DNA from: UBA6918 sp040754425
GTDB taxonomy: Bacteria > Pseudomonadota > Gammaproteobacteria > Burkholderiales > Thiobacillaceae
Assembly: GCA_040754425.1 (NCBI GenBank)
Contig: JBFMCR010000023.1
Span: 1 to 64,000, forward strand
Direction of reading: 5' to 3'
DNA: 64,000 bases
Part shown: positions 17,786 through 28,430 of the stretch, one piece after another
How positions within the stretch are numbered: the first letter of the stretch is position 1
Layout of the letters: each line of letters starts with the position of its first letter
The notes under the pieces: generated by a model
Databases searched by the model: none
What the model was told of the DNA's origin: nothing
The model's input: only the letters and a program-made list of their open reading frames with translations
Translations under genes and position numbers: made by a program

Positions 17786-17898
17786 GGGTTCAGGATTCAG
17801 GATACGGGGGGCGGCGTTCAGGGGCGGTGCTTTGCGCCTTGTTGAAACAAGGCGGAGCACTTTCCCTGAACCCTGAATCCCGACCCCTGACCCCTAGG
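17786..17898. repeat. Heptamer-arm inverted element (copy 2, accB-accC)
   Basis: The left arm (about 17786-17811) carries GGTTCAGGATTCAGGAT. The right arm (about 17864-17897) reads as 7-base words CCTGAAC, CCTGAAT, CCCGACC, CCTGACC. Between them is an inner hairpin GCCTTGTT-GA-AACAAGGC flanked by GGTGCT and AGCAC. The element fills the gap between the accB stop and the Shine-Dalgarno of the leader ORF. Confidence 0.85.
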
Positions 17899-17904
17899 AA
17901 AACC

Positions 17905-18025
17905 ATGTTCGAGAAAATCCTTATTGCCAACCGCGGCGACCAGCCGCCGCAAGGCGGCGCAGCGGCGAAGCCAAACCGCCCGGTAGCTGAAAGCTGCCAG
18001 GGCGATTTTGCCGCGGAGACACAAA

Positions 18026-18033
<8 letters not shown>
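17905..18033 (+). other. Leader ORF carrying a duplicated, recoded accC 5' end
   Basis: An ORF of 42 codons opening MFEKILIANRG, the same eleven residues that open accC 121 bases downstream. All of codons 2-8 differ from accC at synonymous positions (for example TTC/TTT, GAG/GAA, AAA/AAG, CTT/TTG). After residue 11 it runs into unrelated sequence with two hairpins (GCCGCC-GCAA-GGCGGC; GGTAGCT-GAA-AGCTGCC). It has an AGGA ribosome site. Its TGA at 18031-18033 overlaps the accC start region. It may be a relic start, a translated leader, or both. Confidence 0.75.
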
Positions 18034-19375
<1,342 letters not shown>

Positions 19376-19520
19376 GGAGTCAGGGGCCAGGATTCAGGGG
19401 TCAGGGGTCAGGGGTGGTGCGGCCGCAGGCCGCGCTACTTTTTATTATCAAAGCGCGAAGCACATTCCCTGAATCCTGACTCCTGGCCCCCGATCCCTGA
19501 ATCCTGCCCCCTGCCCCCTG
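19376..19520. repeat. Heptamer-arm inverted element (copy 3, accC-prmA)
   Basis: The clearest copy. The left arm reads CAGGGGC, CAGGATT, CAGGGGT, CAGGGGT, CAGGGGT. The right arm (19466-19520) reads CCTGAAT, CCTGACT, CCTGGCC, CCCGATC, CCTGAAT, CCTGCCC, CCTGCCC. The core between them (GGTGC ... AGCGCGAAGCACATTCCC) resembles the core of copy 2. The right arm ends two bases before the prmA ATG, leaving no room for a Shine-Dalgarno site. Confidence 0.88.
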
Positions 19521-19522
19521 AA

Positions 19523-20413
19523 ATGTCCTGGCAATCCCTCCGCATCACCCTCGATGCCTCCCGCGCCGAGGCCTTTTCCGAAGCGCTGATGGCGCTGGGC
19601 GCGATCTCCGCCTCGCTGGAAGACGCGGATGCGGGCAGCATCGACGAAACGCCGATTTTCGGCGAGCCGACCGAGCCCGCTGCCGGACTGTGGCAGCACT
19701 GCATCGTCACTGCCCTGGTGGAGCCGCAGCACGACCCAGCCGACTTCATTGCCCGTGCCGCGCTCGTTGCCGGGCTCGCCGAACTGCCTGCGTGGACACA
19801 GGAAACCGTGGACGACCGGGACTGGGTACGGCTCACCCAGTCGCAGTTCGACCCCATCCCCGTCTCGCCGCGCCTGTGGATCGTGCCCACCTGGCGCGAT
19901 GCGCCCGATGGCGATGCCCTGAACATCCGCCTCGACCCCGGACTGGCTTTCGGCACCGGCTCGCATCCCACCACCCGCCTGTGCCTTAAGTGGCTTTCGG
20001 AAAATATCCAGGGCGGCGAAACCGTACTGGATTACGGCTGCGGCTCCGGCATTCTCGCCATTGCCGCCGCCAAACTGGGTGCCGCCGAGGTCTGGGGCGT
20101 GGACATCGATCCGCAGGCGATTCAAGCCGCGGCCTACAATGCCGATATCAACGGCGTGAATGCCCGCTTTTATGTCCCGGATCAGGCACCTCCAACGGCC
20201 GCGCAAGTTGTGGTCGCCAACATCCTGACCAACCCGCTCAAGGCGCTGGCGCCGCTTCTTGCCAGCCTGACCCTGCCCGGCGGGCGGCTGGTCATGTCCG
20301 GTATCCTGGAACATCAGGCCGGCGCGGTGATGGATGTCTACCGCACCTGGTTCGAATTTGAGCCCCCGGCCATGGAAGAGGGCTGGGTCAGGCTGTGTGG
20401 AGTGAAAAGATGA
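19523..20413 (+). CDS. prmA: Ribosomal protein L11 methyltransferase
   Basis: 296 residues. An N-terminal L11-binding domain (MSWQSLRITLDASRAEAFSE) is followed by a SAM-dependent methyltransferase domain with PGLAFGTGSHPTTRLCL, VLDYGCGSGILAIAAAKLGA and VVANILTNPL. It methylates L11. No ribosome site is seen: the right arm of the heptamer element abuts the ATG, so translation may depend on coupling to accC. It ends in an ATGA overlap with the next gene. Confidence 0.97.
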   Translation: MSWQSLRITLDASRAEAFSEALMALGAISASLEDADAGSIDETPIFGEPTEPAAGLWQHCIVTALVEPQHDPADFIARAALVAGLAELPAWTQETVDDRDWVRLTQSQFDPIPVSPRLWIVPTWRDAPDGDALNIRLDPGLAFGTGSHPTTRLCLKWLSENIQGGETVLDYGCGSGILAIAAAKLGAAEVWGVDIDPQAIQAAAYNADINGVNARFYVPDQAPPTAAQVVVANILTNPLKALAPLLASLTLPGGRLVMSGILEHQAGAVMDVYRTWFEFEPPAMEEGWVRLCGVKR

Positions 20414-21510
20414 ACGCAGAAAAAGACCTCGTTGCCAAATGTCCGCAATGCGGCAGCGTATTTCGGCTCTCGCCCCAGCACCTGCAGGCAGCGAAAGGTT
20501 GGGTGCAATGCGGCATGTGCGGCAATGTCTTCCATTCCGGCATCCATCCCGCCGAAGCTGCAGCCGCGCCGGCGCCTACCGCACCAAGCCCTGCCGCGAC
20601 CCGCACGCCTTCCTCCCCACAGCCAGCCCAAGCCCCCGCCACGCAGTCAGCGCAGACGCCGGCTGCGGCCGAACCCGCCCAAGCTGCCTCAGTTGCGCCG
20701 GAAGCCGGCGCGCAAGCGGCCGCCGCCGGCCTGAGTGGCCTGGCCCAGCGCATGTCGGAAACTGAGGCGGAAGCGCAGGATGTGCCGTCCATATTCGGCC
20801 CCAAGCTGCAATCCATCATCCTGGTCGACCCCAATTCGCCAAACGCAGATGACGATTACGGCCCGATGCCGACATTCGGGGCCAAGGCCGAAGCGCCCAA
20901 ACCCGAAGCGCCCGCCTCGCCTGCATACACCCCTCCTGCGCCGGCTCAATCAGGTAGCGGGGGAAGAAAGACTGCCACCGATACCGGATGGATCCCGCGC
21001 CGCCCCCCCCCGCGCGCGCCCGTGCAAACCGAAAAAAAGCGCGGCAAGCTGGGGCTGCTCTGGCTGCTGATCATATTGGCCTTGCTGCTGGCGCTGGGCG
21101 CGCAACTGGCCTATTACCTGCGCGACAAGCTGGCCGCCAGCCACCCCGCCCTGCGCCCGCACCTGGCGCAAGCCTGCGCAGTGCTCGGCTGCAGCCTGAG
21201 TCTGCCGCGCGATACCCGGCAAGTGCGCGTTCTCGGCTCCAACCTGCGGGCCGAGGAGGGCGGCACCCTCGATCTGGAACTCACTCTGGCCAATCACGCC
21301 GCCTATCCCATGGCCTGGCCGGTGCTGGAACTGACTCTCACGGATGTCGAGGATCAGCCGCTCGCCCGCCGCATGTTCGCGCCCAGCGAATATCTCCCTT
21401 CCAACATGGAATCCAAGGGCATACAAGCCCGCAGCGAAGTGCCGCTCAACCTGCAATTGCAAAGCAGGGGCATCAAGGCCGCAGGTTATCGCATCCGCAC
21501 GTTTTACTGA
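20410..21510 (+). CDS. Zinc-ribbon and DUF3426 membrane protein
   Basis: 366 residues. An MJ0042-type zinc ribbon at the N-terminus (CPQCGSVFRL ... CGMCGNVFH) is followed by a long Ala/Pro-rich linker, one transmembrane helix near residues 212-232 (LGLLWLLIILALLLALGAQ), and a DUF3426 domain to the end. Proteins of this layout follow prmA in many betaproteobacteria; the function is unknown. The start overlaps the prmA stop by four bases. Confidence 0.9.
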   Translation: MNAEKDLVAKCPQCGSVFRLSPQHLQAAKGWVQCGMCGNVFHSGIHPAEAAAAPAPTAPSPAATRTPSSPQPAQAPATQSAQTPAAAEPAQAASVAPEAGAQAAAAGLSGLAQRMSETEAEAQDVPSIFGPKLQSIILVDPNSPNADDDYGPMPTFGAKAEAPKPEAPASPAYTPPAPAQSGSGGRKTATDTGWIPRRPPPRAPVQTEKKRGKLGLLWLLIILALLLALGAQLAYYLRDKLAASHPALRPHLAQACAVLGCSLSLPRDTRQVRVLGSNLRAEEGGTLDLELTLANHAAYPMAWPVLELTLTDVEDQPLARRMFAPSEYLPSNMESKGIQARSEVPLNLQLQSRGIKAAGYRIRTFY

Positions 21511-21539
21511 GAGCCGCACCCGGCTGTGATAAGATGCGC

Positions 21540-21695
21540 AGCCGGTGGGAGAGCGCGGCAGGAGCCGCCGCCGAAGGCGCAATCACCCGGGAACGCTCAG
21601 GCAAAAGGACCACCAGGAAGCAGGCAGACACTCTGGAGAGTGCGGCAAGGGCCGCCGCCGAAGGGGATCAATCTCTCAGGCACCAAGGACAGAGG
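21540..21695 (+). ncRNA. Tandem glycine riboswitch
   Basis: Two consecutive glycine aptamers. The first has GGGAGAG, GCCGAAGG and GCTCAGGCAAAAGGAC; the second has TGGAGAG, GCCGAAGGGG and CTCTCAGGCA followed by GGACAGAGGGG. The paired aptamers, the linker between them, and the gcv genes downstream are the classic arrangement. It is followed at once by an intrinsic terminator, so glycine presumably permits read-through into lipA-gcv. Confidence 0.97.
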
Positions 21696-21696
21696 G

Positions 21697-21733
21697 GTGA
21701 GATAAACTTTGATGGTTTATCTCACTTTTTTTG
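21697..21733 (+). terminator. Riboswitch expression-platform terminator
   Basis: A perfect 11-bp stem, GTGAGATAAAC with GTTTATCTCAC, a 7-base loop, then a run of seven or more T. It lies directly after the second glycine aptamer and before the lipA start. An ATG at 21712 is inside the loop and so is not a credible start. Confidence 0.93.
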
Positions 21734-21747
21734 TTTTCGGAGCCCGT

Positions 21748-22764
<1,017 letters not shown>

Positions 22765-22822
22765 ACCTCATTTCTCCCTGAACCTCTCCTACCTCCCTGT
22801 TAAGATTTTAAGGTTTAAAAAA

Positions 22823-23908
22823 ATGCCTGAACTCAAACGCACTCCGCTAAACAGCACGCACCGCGAGCTCGGCGCCAGGATGGTCGACTTCGGCGGCTGG
22901 GACATGCCGGTGAACTACGGCTCCCAAATTGAAGAACACCACGCCGTGCGCTCGGGCTGCGGCCTGTTCGATGTCTCGCACATGCTGCCGCTCGATATCA
23001 AGGGCGAGAATGCCCGCGCCTTCCTGCGCCGCCTCGTCGCCAACAACGTCGACAAGCTGCAGGTATCCGGCAAGGCGTTGTATTCCTGCATGCTCAATGA
23101 AAACGGCGGGGTCATCGATGACCTCATCATCTATTACATGGACGAATCCTGGTTCCGCCTGGTGGTCAACGCCGGCACCGCGGAAAAAGACCTGGCCTGG
23201 ATGCAGCAATGCAATGCCGACTGGGGCATGAATCTCGCCCTGACCCCGCGCCGCGATCTCGCCATGGTCGCCATCCAGGGACCGGATGCGAAGCGCGTGC
23301 TGAACGAAGCCCTGCCCGGCGCCGACAGCATCACCGAAACCTTGAAGCCCTTCAACGCCGCCACTATCGGCGAGATGTTCATCGCCAGAACGGGCTACAC
23401 CGGCGAAGACGGCTTCGAAGTCATGGTGCCGGCCAAATCCGCGCCTTTCTTGTGGAAGGCGCTGATGGAGGCGGGAGGCAGGCCGATCGGCCTGGGCGCG
23501 CGCGACACCCTGCGTCTCGAAGCCGGCATGAACCTCTACGGCCAGGACATGGACGAGACCACCTCCCCGCTGGAATCGGGCCTTGCCTGGACCGTGGACC
23601 TCAAGGGCGAGCGCGACTTCGTCGGCCGCAAGGCACTGGAAGCGAGCGAGGTCACCCGGCAGCTCGTCGGCCTGGTGCTGCTCGACAAGGGCGTACTGCG
23701 CAGCCACCAGAAAGTGTTCACCAAACACGGCGAAGGTGAAATCACCTCCGGCACTTTCTCCCCCACCCTGCAGCAGTCCATCGCGCTGGCCAGGATTCCC
23801 CTGGGCATCGCACCCGGCGAAGAGGTGGAAGTGGAAATCCGCGACAGGAAACTAAAGGCAAAAGTGGTTAAATACCCCTTTGTGCGCAACGGCAAGGTTT
23901 TAATTTGA
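22823..23908 (+). CDS. gcvT: Glycine cleavage T protein (aminomethyltransferase)
   Basis: 361 residues. Transfers the methylene carbon from aminomethyl-lipoyl-GcvH to tetrahydrofolate, releasing ammonia. Visible are the opening HRELGARMVDFGGWDMPVNY, DVSHM, the folate-binding TGYTGEDGFEVM, and GLGARDTLRLEAGMNLYG. Length and motifs are normal. It lies between two heptamer-arm elements in the glycine-controlled operon. Confidence 0.98.
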   Translation: MPELKRTPLNSTHRELGARMVDFGGWDMPVNYGSQIEEHHAVRSGCGLFDVSHMLPLDIKGENARAFLRRLVANNVDKLQVSGKALYSCMLNENGGVIDDLIIYYMDESWFRLVVNAGTAEKDLAWMQQCNADWGMNLALTPRRDLAMVAIQGPDAKRVLNEALPGADSITETLKPFNAATIGEMFIARTGYTGEDGFEVMVPAKSAPFLWKALMEAGGRPIGLGARDTLRLEAGMNLYGQDMDETTSPLESGLAWTVDLKGERDFVGRKALEASEVTRQLVGLVLLDKGVLRSHQKVFTKHGEGEITSGTFSPTLQQSIALARIPLGIAPGEEVEVEIRDRKLKAKVVKYPFVRNGKVLI

Positions 23909-23909
23909 A

Positions 23910-23975
23910 CAAGGAGGACAAGAGGACAGGAGTAAGCCCTCCTTTGCTTTTCCTCTTGTCCTCATGTCCTCTTTG
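23910..23975. repeat. Heptamer-arm inverted element (copy 5, gcvT-gcvH)
   Basis: The left arm is AGGAGGACAAGAGGACAGG; the right arm contains TCCTCTT, GTCCTCA, TGTCCTC. The arms pair over most of their length with only a short loop. It starts right after the gcvT stop. The gcvH gene keeps a normal GGAG site beyond the element. Confidence 0.8.
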
Positions 23976-23997
23976 TGAAATTTGATTTGGAGCAAAC

Positions 23998-24387
23998 ATG
24001 AGCATTCCCGCTGACCTGAAATACACCAAGTCCCACGAGTGGGTCAAAGTCGAAGCCGACGGCACCATTGCCGTGGGCATCACCCACCACGCCCAGGATC
24101 TCCTGGGCGACATGGTGTTCGTCGAAAACCCCGCCGTGGGCCGCAAGCTCGCTGCCGGCGAGGAATGCGCCGTGGTCGAGTCGGTCAAGGCCGCCTCGGA
24201 CGTGTATGCGCCCATCGCCGGCGAAGTGGTCGCAGCCAACGAGGAAGTCGAATCCAGCCCCGAGAAAATCAACCAGGACCCCTACGGTGCCTGGATGTTC
24301 AGGATCAAGCCGGACAATGTCGCCGACGTGAACGCACTGCTCGACGCCGCGGCTTACGAAGCGCATGTCGCTTCCGAAGCGCATTGA
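23998..24387 (+). CDS. gcvH: Glycine cleavage H protein
   Basis: 129 residues. The lipoyl carrier of the system shuttles the aminomethyl group between P, T and L proteins. The lipoylated lysine is in ESVKAASDVYAP (K64), and the opening KYTKSHEWVKVE is typical. A GGAG site precedes the start. The adjacent lipA probably ensures its lipoylation. Confidence 0.98.
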   Translation: MSIPADLKYTKSHEWVKVEADGTIAVGITHHAQDLLGDMVFVENPAVGRKLAAGEECAVVESVKAASDVYAPIAGEVVAANEEVESSPEKINQDPYGAWMFRIKPDNVADVNALLDAAAYEAHVASEAH

Positions 24388-24403
24388 TCTTTCAATGTGA
24401 TCA

Positions 24404-24476
24404 TTAACAGAGAGGAAAGGGAGGTTCAGGGAGAAAACCAAGTTTTTACTCCCTTACCTCACTGAGCCTCCCTGTA
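24404..24476. repeat. Heptamer-arm inverted element (copy 6, gcvH-gcvPA)
   Basis: The left arm is GAGAGGAAAGGGAGGTTCAG; the right arm is CTCCCTTACCTCACTGAGCC followed by TCCCTGT. It closely resembles copy 4 in composition. It lies 17 bases after the gcvH stop and ends shortly before the AAGG site of gcvPA. Confidence 0.8.
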
Positions 24477-24493
24477 AAAAACAAGGTTTCACC

Positions 24494-25867
24494 ATGCCGT
24501 TCATTCCCCACTCCGAACAGAACATCGCCGACATGCTGGCCGCCATCGGCGCCAGGGACATCGATGCGCTGTTCGACGAAATCCCCGTCGAACTCAGGGC
24601 CGGCAAGCTGACCCGGGTGCCGGCGGGCATTTCCGAAATGGAAATCACCCGCCTGATGATGGAACGCGCGGAAGCCGACGGCCGCTACCTCAACTTCGTC
24701 GGCGCCGGCGCCTACGAACACCACATTCCCGCTGCGGTCTGGCAGATCGCCACCCGCGGCGAGTTCTATTCCGCCTATACGCCCTACCAGGCCGAGGCGA
24801 GCCAGGGCACGCTGCAGGTCATCTACGAATACCAGACCATGATGACGCGATTGACCGGGCTCGACGCCTCCAACGCCTCGCTCTACGACGGCGGCTCGGC
24901 CCTGGCCGAAGCGGTACTGATGGCGGTGCGCGCGAACAAGGGAGGCAGCCGCCGCGTGCTCATGCCCAAGACCGTGCATCCGCTTTATCGCGCCGCCTGC
25001 CGCGCCATCGTGAAGAACCAGAAAATCGAGCTGGCGGAAGTGGATTACGATCCCGCCAGCGGCAAGACCGTGCTGCCGAAAGACGCGGACGGTTGCGCCG
25101 CGCTGGTCATCCCCCAGCCCAACTTCTTCGGCGTGCTGGAAGACGTCGACGCCATGACCGACTGGGCGCACGCCAACAATCTGCTGGCGATCGCCCTGGC
25201 CAACCCCACCACGCTGGCTGTGCTGAAAGCGCCGGGCAAGTGGGGGCAGATCGGCGCCGACATCGCCGTGGGCGACGGACAGCCGCTGGGCGCGCCGCTA
25301 GCCAGCGGCGGCCCCTACTACGGTTTCATGTGCTGCAAGCAGGAATTCGTGCGCCAGATGCCGGGCCGCATCGTCGGCCGCACCGTCGACCTCGACGGCA
25401 AGCCGGGCTTCGCCCTTACTCTGCAGGCACGCGAACAGCACATCCGCCGCGCCAAGGCCACGTCCAACATCTGTTCCAACCAGGGACTGGTGGTGACGGC
25501 CTCGACCCTCTACATGAGCCTGCTCGGACCGGAAGGGCTTGCCCGCGTCGCCCGCGCAAGCCACGCCAACACCCGCTCACTTGTCGGCAAACTCGTCGCC
25601 GCCGGCGCACAGCAGGTGTTCAGCGGCGCCTATTTCCACGAGGCCGTGATACGCACCAGTGTGGACAACGCCAGGCTGCTGCGTTCGCTCACCGCACAGG
25701 GCATCGTCGGCGGCTACGACCTGTCCAAGGATTACCCCGAGCTTGGCAACGCCATCCTGGTGTGCGCCACCGAAACCAGGACCGAAGCCGACCTCGATCG
25801 CTACGCCGAGCAGTTGGGGCGCATCGTGTCCAAACTTTCCGAACCGCCGCCCTGCGCGCGGAAGTAG
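24494..25867 (+). CDS. gcvPA: Glycine dehydrogenase (decarboxylating) subunit 1
   Basis: 457 residues; the N-terminal half of a split P protein. With subunit 2 it decarboxylates glycine and loads the aminomethyl group on GcvH. Visible are FVGAGAYEHHIPAAVWQI, YTPYQAEASQGTLQ, NASLYDGGSALAEA and NICSNQGLVV. The PLP lysine is on the other subunit. tpx separates it from gcvPB, an unusual break. Confidence 0.97.
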   Translation: MPFIPHSEQNIADMLAAIGARDIDALFDEIPVELRAGKLTRVPAGISEMEITRLMMERAEADGRYLNFVGAGAYEHHIPAAVWQIATRGEFYSAYTPYQAEASQGTLQVIYEYQTMMTRLTGLDASNASLYDGGSALAEAVLMAVRANKGGSRRVLMPKTVHPLYRAACRAIVKNQKIELAEVDYDPASGKTVLPKDADGCAALVIPQPNFFGVLEDVDAMTDWAHANNLLAIALANPTTLAVLKAPGKWGQIGADIAVGDGQPLGAPLASGGPYYGFMCCKQEFVRQMPGRIVGRTVDLDGKPGFALTLQAREQHIRRAKATSNICSNQGLVVTASTLYMSLLGPEGLARVARASHANTRSLVGKLVAAGAQQVFSGAYFHEAVIRTSVDNARLLRSLTAQGIVGGYDLSKDYPELGNAILVCATETRTEADLDRYAEQLGRIVSKLSEPPPCARK

Positions 25868-25902
25868 TGGCCCTTAAACAAACAAACGCAAAGGAGATCG
25901 AC

Positions 25903-26397
25903 ATGGCAACCGTAACCCTCGCCGGCAACCCGATTGAAGTCGCAGGCAATTTTCCTAAGGTGGGCGACACCGCGCCCGATTTCAAACTGGTAAACAAGGA
26001 CCTGGCCGACGTTTCGCTGGCCGACTTCAAAGGCAAGAAAAAGATCCTCAACATCGTGCCCAGCCTCGACACCCCGGTGTGCGCGAAATCGACCAAGGTG
26101 TTCAACGACGCCGCTGTCGGCAATACGGTCGTGCTGATCATCTCCGCCGACCTGCCCTTCGCGCAGAGCCGCTTCTGCGGCGCCGAGGGCACCGGCAACG
26201 TGGTGACGCTCTCCACCATGCGCGGCGCCGAGTTCAAGCGCAACTACGGCGTCGACATCGTCAGCGGCCCGCTCGCCGGCGTCACCGCGCGCGCCGTGGT
26301 CGTGCTGGATGAAAACGACAAGGTCCTGCACGCCGAGCTGGTGCCGGAAATCAAGCAGGAACCCGATTACGACGCCGCGCTGGCGGCATTGAAATGA
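25903..26397 (+). CDS. tpx: Thiol peroxidase (atypical 2-Cys peroxiredoxin)
   Basis: 164 residues; reduces hydroperoxides using thioredoxin. The peroxidatic cysteine is in SLDTPVCAKSTKVF (C60) and the resolving cysteine in FAQSRFCGAEG (C92). The start has AAAGGAGAT just upstream. It lies between the two halves of the glycine dehydrogenase gene in the same direction, so it is probably in the glycine-controlled transcript. Confidence 0.97.
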   Translation: MATVTLAGNPIEVAGNFPKVGDTAPDFKLVNKDLADVSLADFKGKKKILNIVPSLDTPVCAKSTKVFNDAAVGNTVVLIISADLPFAQSRFCGAEGTGNVVTLSTMRGAEFKRNYGVDIVSGPLAGVTARAVVVLDENDKVLHAELVPEIKQEPDYDAALAALK

Positions 26398-26399
26398 GC

Positions 26400-26495
26400 G
26401 TTCAGGGGCCAGGAGTCAGGGCTGGAGCGGCTGCGCCGCACAAGTCGATTCCGGTTTTCCCTGGCCCTTAAACCCTGAATCCTGAACCCTGAATC
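26400..26495. repeat. Heptamer-arm inverted element (copy 7, tpx-gcvPB)
   Basis: The left arm is TTCAGGGGCCAGGAGTCAGG. The right arm (26459-26494) reads CCTGGCC, CTTAAAC, CCTGAAT, CCTGAAC, CCTGAAT. A small hairpin GCGGC-TGC-GCCGC lies in the core. The right arm runs directly into the gcvPB ATG with no Shine-Dalgarno site. Confidence 0.85.
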
Positions 26496-27947
26496 ATGCT
26501 GATATTCGACCTCTCCCATCCCGGCCGCGCGGCGAATGCGCAGCTTCCGCCCCAAGACGGCGCGCTCGACGATCTGCCTCCCGAACTCTTGCGCGCGGCG
26601 CCGCCCGCGCTGCCGGAGTGCTCGGAACTGGACGTGGTGCGCCACTACACCCGCCTCTCCCAGAAGAACTTCTCCATCGACACCCAGTTCTATCCGCTGG
26701 GCTCGTGCACCATGAAGTACAACCCGCGCGCCTGCAATTCGCTCGCCATGCTGCCGCAGTTTCTGGCGCGCCACCCGCACGCGCCGGCGGAAACCGGGCA
26801 GGGTTTCCTTGCCTGCATGTTCGAACTGCAGGAAATGCTGAAGGACGTCACCGGCATGGCCGGGGTTTCACTGGCACCCATGGCCGGGGCGCAGGGCGAG
26901 TTCGCCGGCATCGCCATGATCCGCGCCTATCATGATGCACGCGGCGATACGGCGAGGAGCGAAATCCTCGTGCCCAACGCGGCGCACGGCACCAACCCCG
27001 CCACCGCGGTAATGTGCGGCTATACGGTCAAGGAAATCCCCACCGACCGCGAAGGCAACGTCGACCTAGAAGCGCTGAAAGCCGCCGTCGGCCCGCAGAC
27101 CGCCGGCCTCATGCTCACCAACCCCTCCACGCTGGGCGTATTCGAGAAGACCATCCAGCAGATCCAGAAACTGGTGCATGACGCCGGCGGCCTGCTCTAC
27201 TACGACGGCGCCAACCTCAACGCCATCCTCGGCCGCGTCAAACCCGGCGACATGGGTTTCGACGTCATCCACATGAATCTGCACAAGACCTTCTCCACGC
27301 CGCACGGCGGCGGCGGCCCCGGCGCGGGTCCGGTGGGCGTGGCCGAGCGCCTCTTGCCTTTCCTGCCGGTGCCGGTGGTGATCGACGACAACGGCGTCTA
27401 CCGCAACGCGTCGGAGGCAGACATGCCGCAATCCATCGGCCGCATGAGCGCCAACGGCGGCAACATGGGGGTGCTGCTGCGCGCCTACATCTATGCGCGC
27501 ATGCTGGGTGCGGAAGGCATGCACCGCGTGGCCGAATTCGCCACGCTGAATGCCAATTACCTGATGGCGAGAATGCGCGATGCCGGCTTCGAGCTGGCTT
27601 ACCCGACCCGACGCGCCAGCCACGAGTTCATCGTCACCCTGAAAAAGCTCAAGGACGAGACCGGGGTGACGGCCATGGATTTCGCCAAGCGCCTCCTGGA
27701 CTACGGCTTCCACGCGCCCACCACCTATTTCCCGCTCTTGGTGCCCGAATGTTTGCTGATCGAGCCTTCGGAAACCGAGAGCAAGGAAACGCTCGACGCC
27801 TTCATCGAGGCCTGCATCGAGATCAAGGAAGAGGCGTATTCCAACGCCGATCTGGTCAAGGGCGCGCCTTACACCCAGCCGGTACGGCGGCTCGACGACG
27901 TCAAGGCCGCGCGCGAGCTGGATCTCGCCTACAAGCCCACGGCCTGA
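26496..27947 (+). CDS. gcvPB: Glycine dehydrogenase (decarboxylating) subunit 2
   Basis: 483 residues; the C-terminal half of the split P protein, carrying PLP. The cofactor lysine lies in NLHKTFSTPHGGGGPG (about residue 264). YPLGSCTMKYNPR and ANGGNMGVLLRAY are also diagnostic. No ribosome site precedes the ATG; a heptamer-arm element abuts it, so translation may be coupled to tpx through the folded element. Confidence 0.97.
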   Translation: MLIFDLSHPGRAANAQLPPQDGALDDLPPELLRAAPPALPECSELDVVRHYTRLSQKNFSIDTQFYPLGSCTMKYNPRACNSLAMLPQFLARHPHAPAETGQGFLACMFELQEMLKDVTGMAGVSLAPMAGAQGEFAGIAMIRAYHDARGDTARSEILVPNAAHGTNPATAVMCGYTVKEIPTDREGNVDLEALKAAVGPQTAGLMLTNPSTLGVFEKTIQQIQKLVHDAGGLLYYDGANLNAILGRVKPGDMGFDVIHMNLHKTFSTPHGGGGPGAGPVGVAERLLPFLPVPVVIDDNGVYRNASEADMPQSIGRMSANGGNMGVLLRAYIYARMLGAEGMHRVAEFATLNANYLMARMRDAGFELAYPTRRASHEFIVTLKKLKDETGVTAMDFAKRLLDYGFHAPTTYFPLLVPECLLIEPSETESKETLDAFIEACIEIKEEAYSNADLVKGAPYTQPVRRLDDVKAARELDLAYKPTA

Positions 27948-27949
27948 GC

Positions 27950-28399
27950 ATGAAGCATCACGAACCGACCCCCTCTCCCCAATCCTCCCCCTCAAGGGGG
28001 GAGGGGGCAAACGCCAGGCCCATACCGATTGACGAATCGCCTTTCAAGGGCAAAACCGGACTTGCCCGCGTCTGGAACGCGCTGTTTTATTCCATCGATG
28101 GCTTCAGAGCCGCTTTCCGGCATGAAGACGCCTTTCGCCAGGAGCTGTTGCTGAGTCTGGTCTGCATCCCCCTCGCCCTGTGGCTGGAGCCGGGCGCGGT
28201 TGGCCGGGCACTGATGATCGGCTCGCTGTTCCTGGTACTGATCGTGGAGCTCGTCAATTCCGCCATCGAGGCCGTGGTCGATCGCGTCTCGCTGGAAAAG
28301 AACCATCTCGCCAAGCGTGCCAAGGACATCGGCAGCGCCGCCGTGCTGCTCTCCCTGGTCAATGCGGCAACCGTCTGGACACTGATCCTGTTCACCTGA
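27950..28399 (+). CDS. dgkA: Diacylglycerol kinase with repeat-derived N-terminus
   Basis: 149 residues. The core is the small trimeric membrane kinase that recycles diacylglycerol: FRAAFRHEDAFRQELLLS, then VELVNSAIEAVVDRVS and KRAKDIGSAAVLLSL, with three membrane helices. The first 25 or so residues (PTPSPQSSPSRGEG) are encoded by an interspersed palindrome and are not part of the normal family. It starts two bases after the gcvPB stop. Confidence 0.93.
   Translation: MKHHEPTPSPQSSPSRGEGANARPIPIDESPFKGKTGLARVWNALFYSIDGFRAAFRHEDAFRQELLLSLVCIPLALWLEPGAVGRALMIGSLFLVLIVELVNSAIEAVVDRVSLEKNHLAKRAKDIGSAAVLLSLVNAATVWTLILFT
27969..28007. repeat. Interspersed C/G palindrome inside dgkA 5' end
   Basis: CCCCTCTCCCC and TCCCCCTC on one side face GGGGGGAGGGGG on the other. 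It is in frame in dgkA, translated as SPQSSPSRGEG. It has the same character as the palindromes in lipA and after metH. Confidence 0.75.
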
Positions 28400-28430
28400 T
28401 ACCGACAAACCAGCCGAAACCGACAACAAA

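Noticed and set aside
21712..21714. ATG in the riboswitch region as the lipA start
   Set aside because: It lies in the loop of the intrinsic terminator and has no ribosome site; TTG at 21748 with GGAG fits.
27950..28030. Pro/Ser-rich DgkA N-terminus as a signal or targeting peptide
   Set aside because: It is encoded by an interspersed palindrome and has no hydrophobic core.
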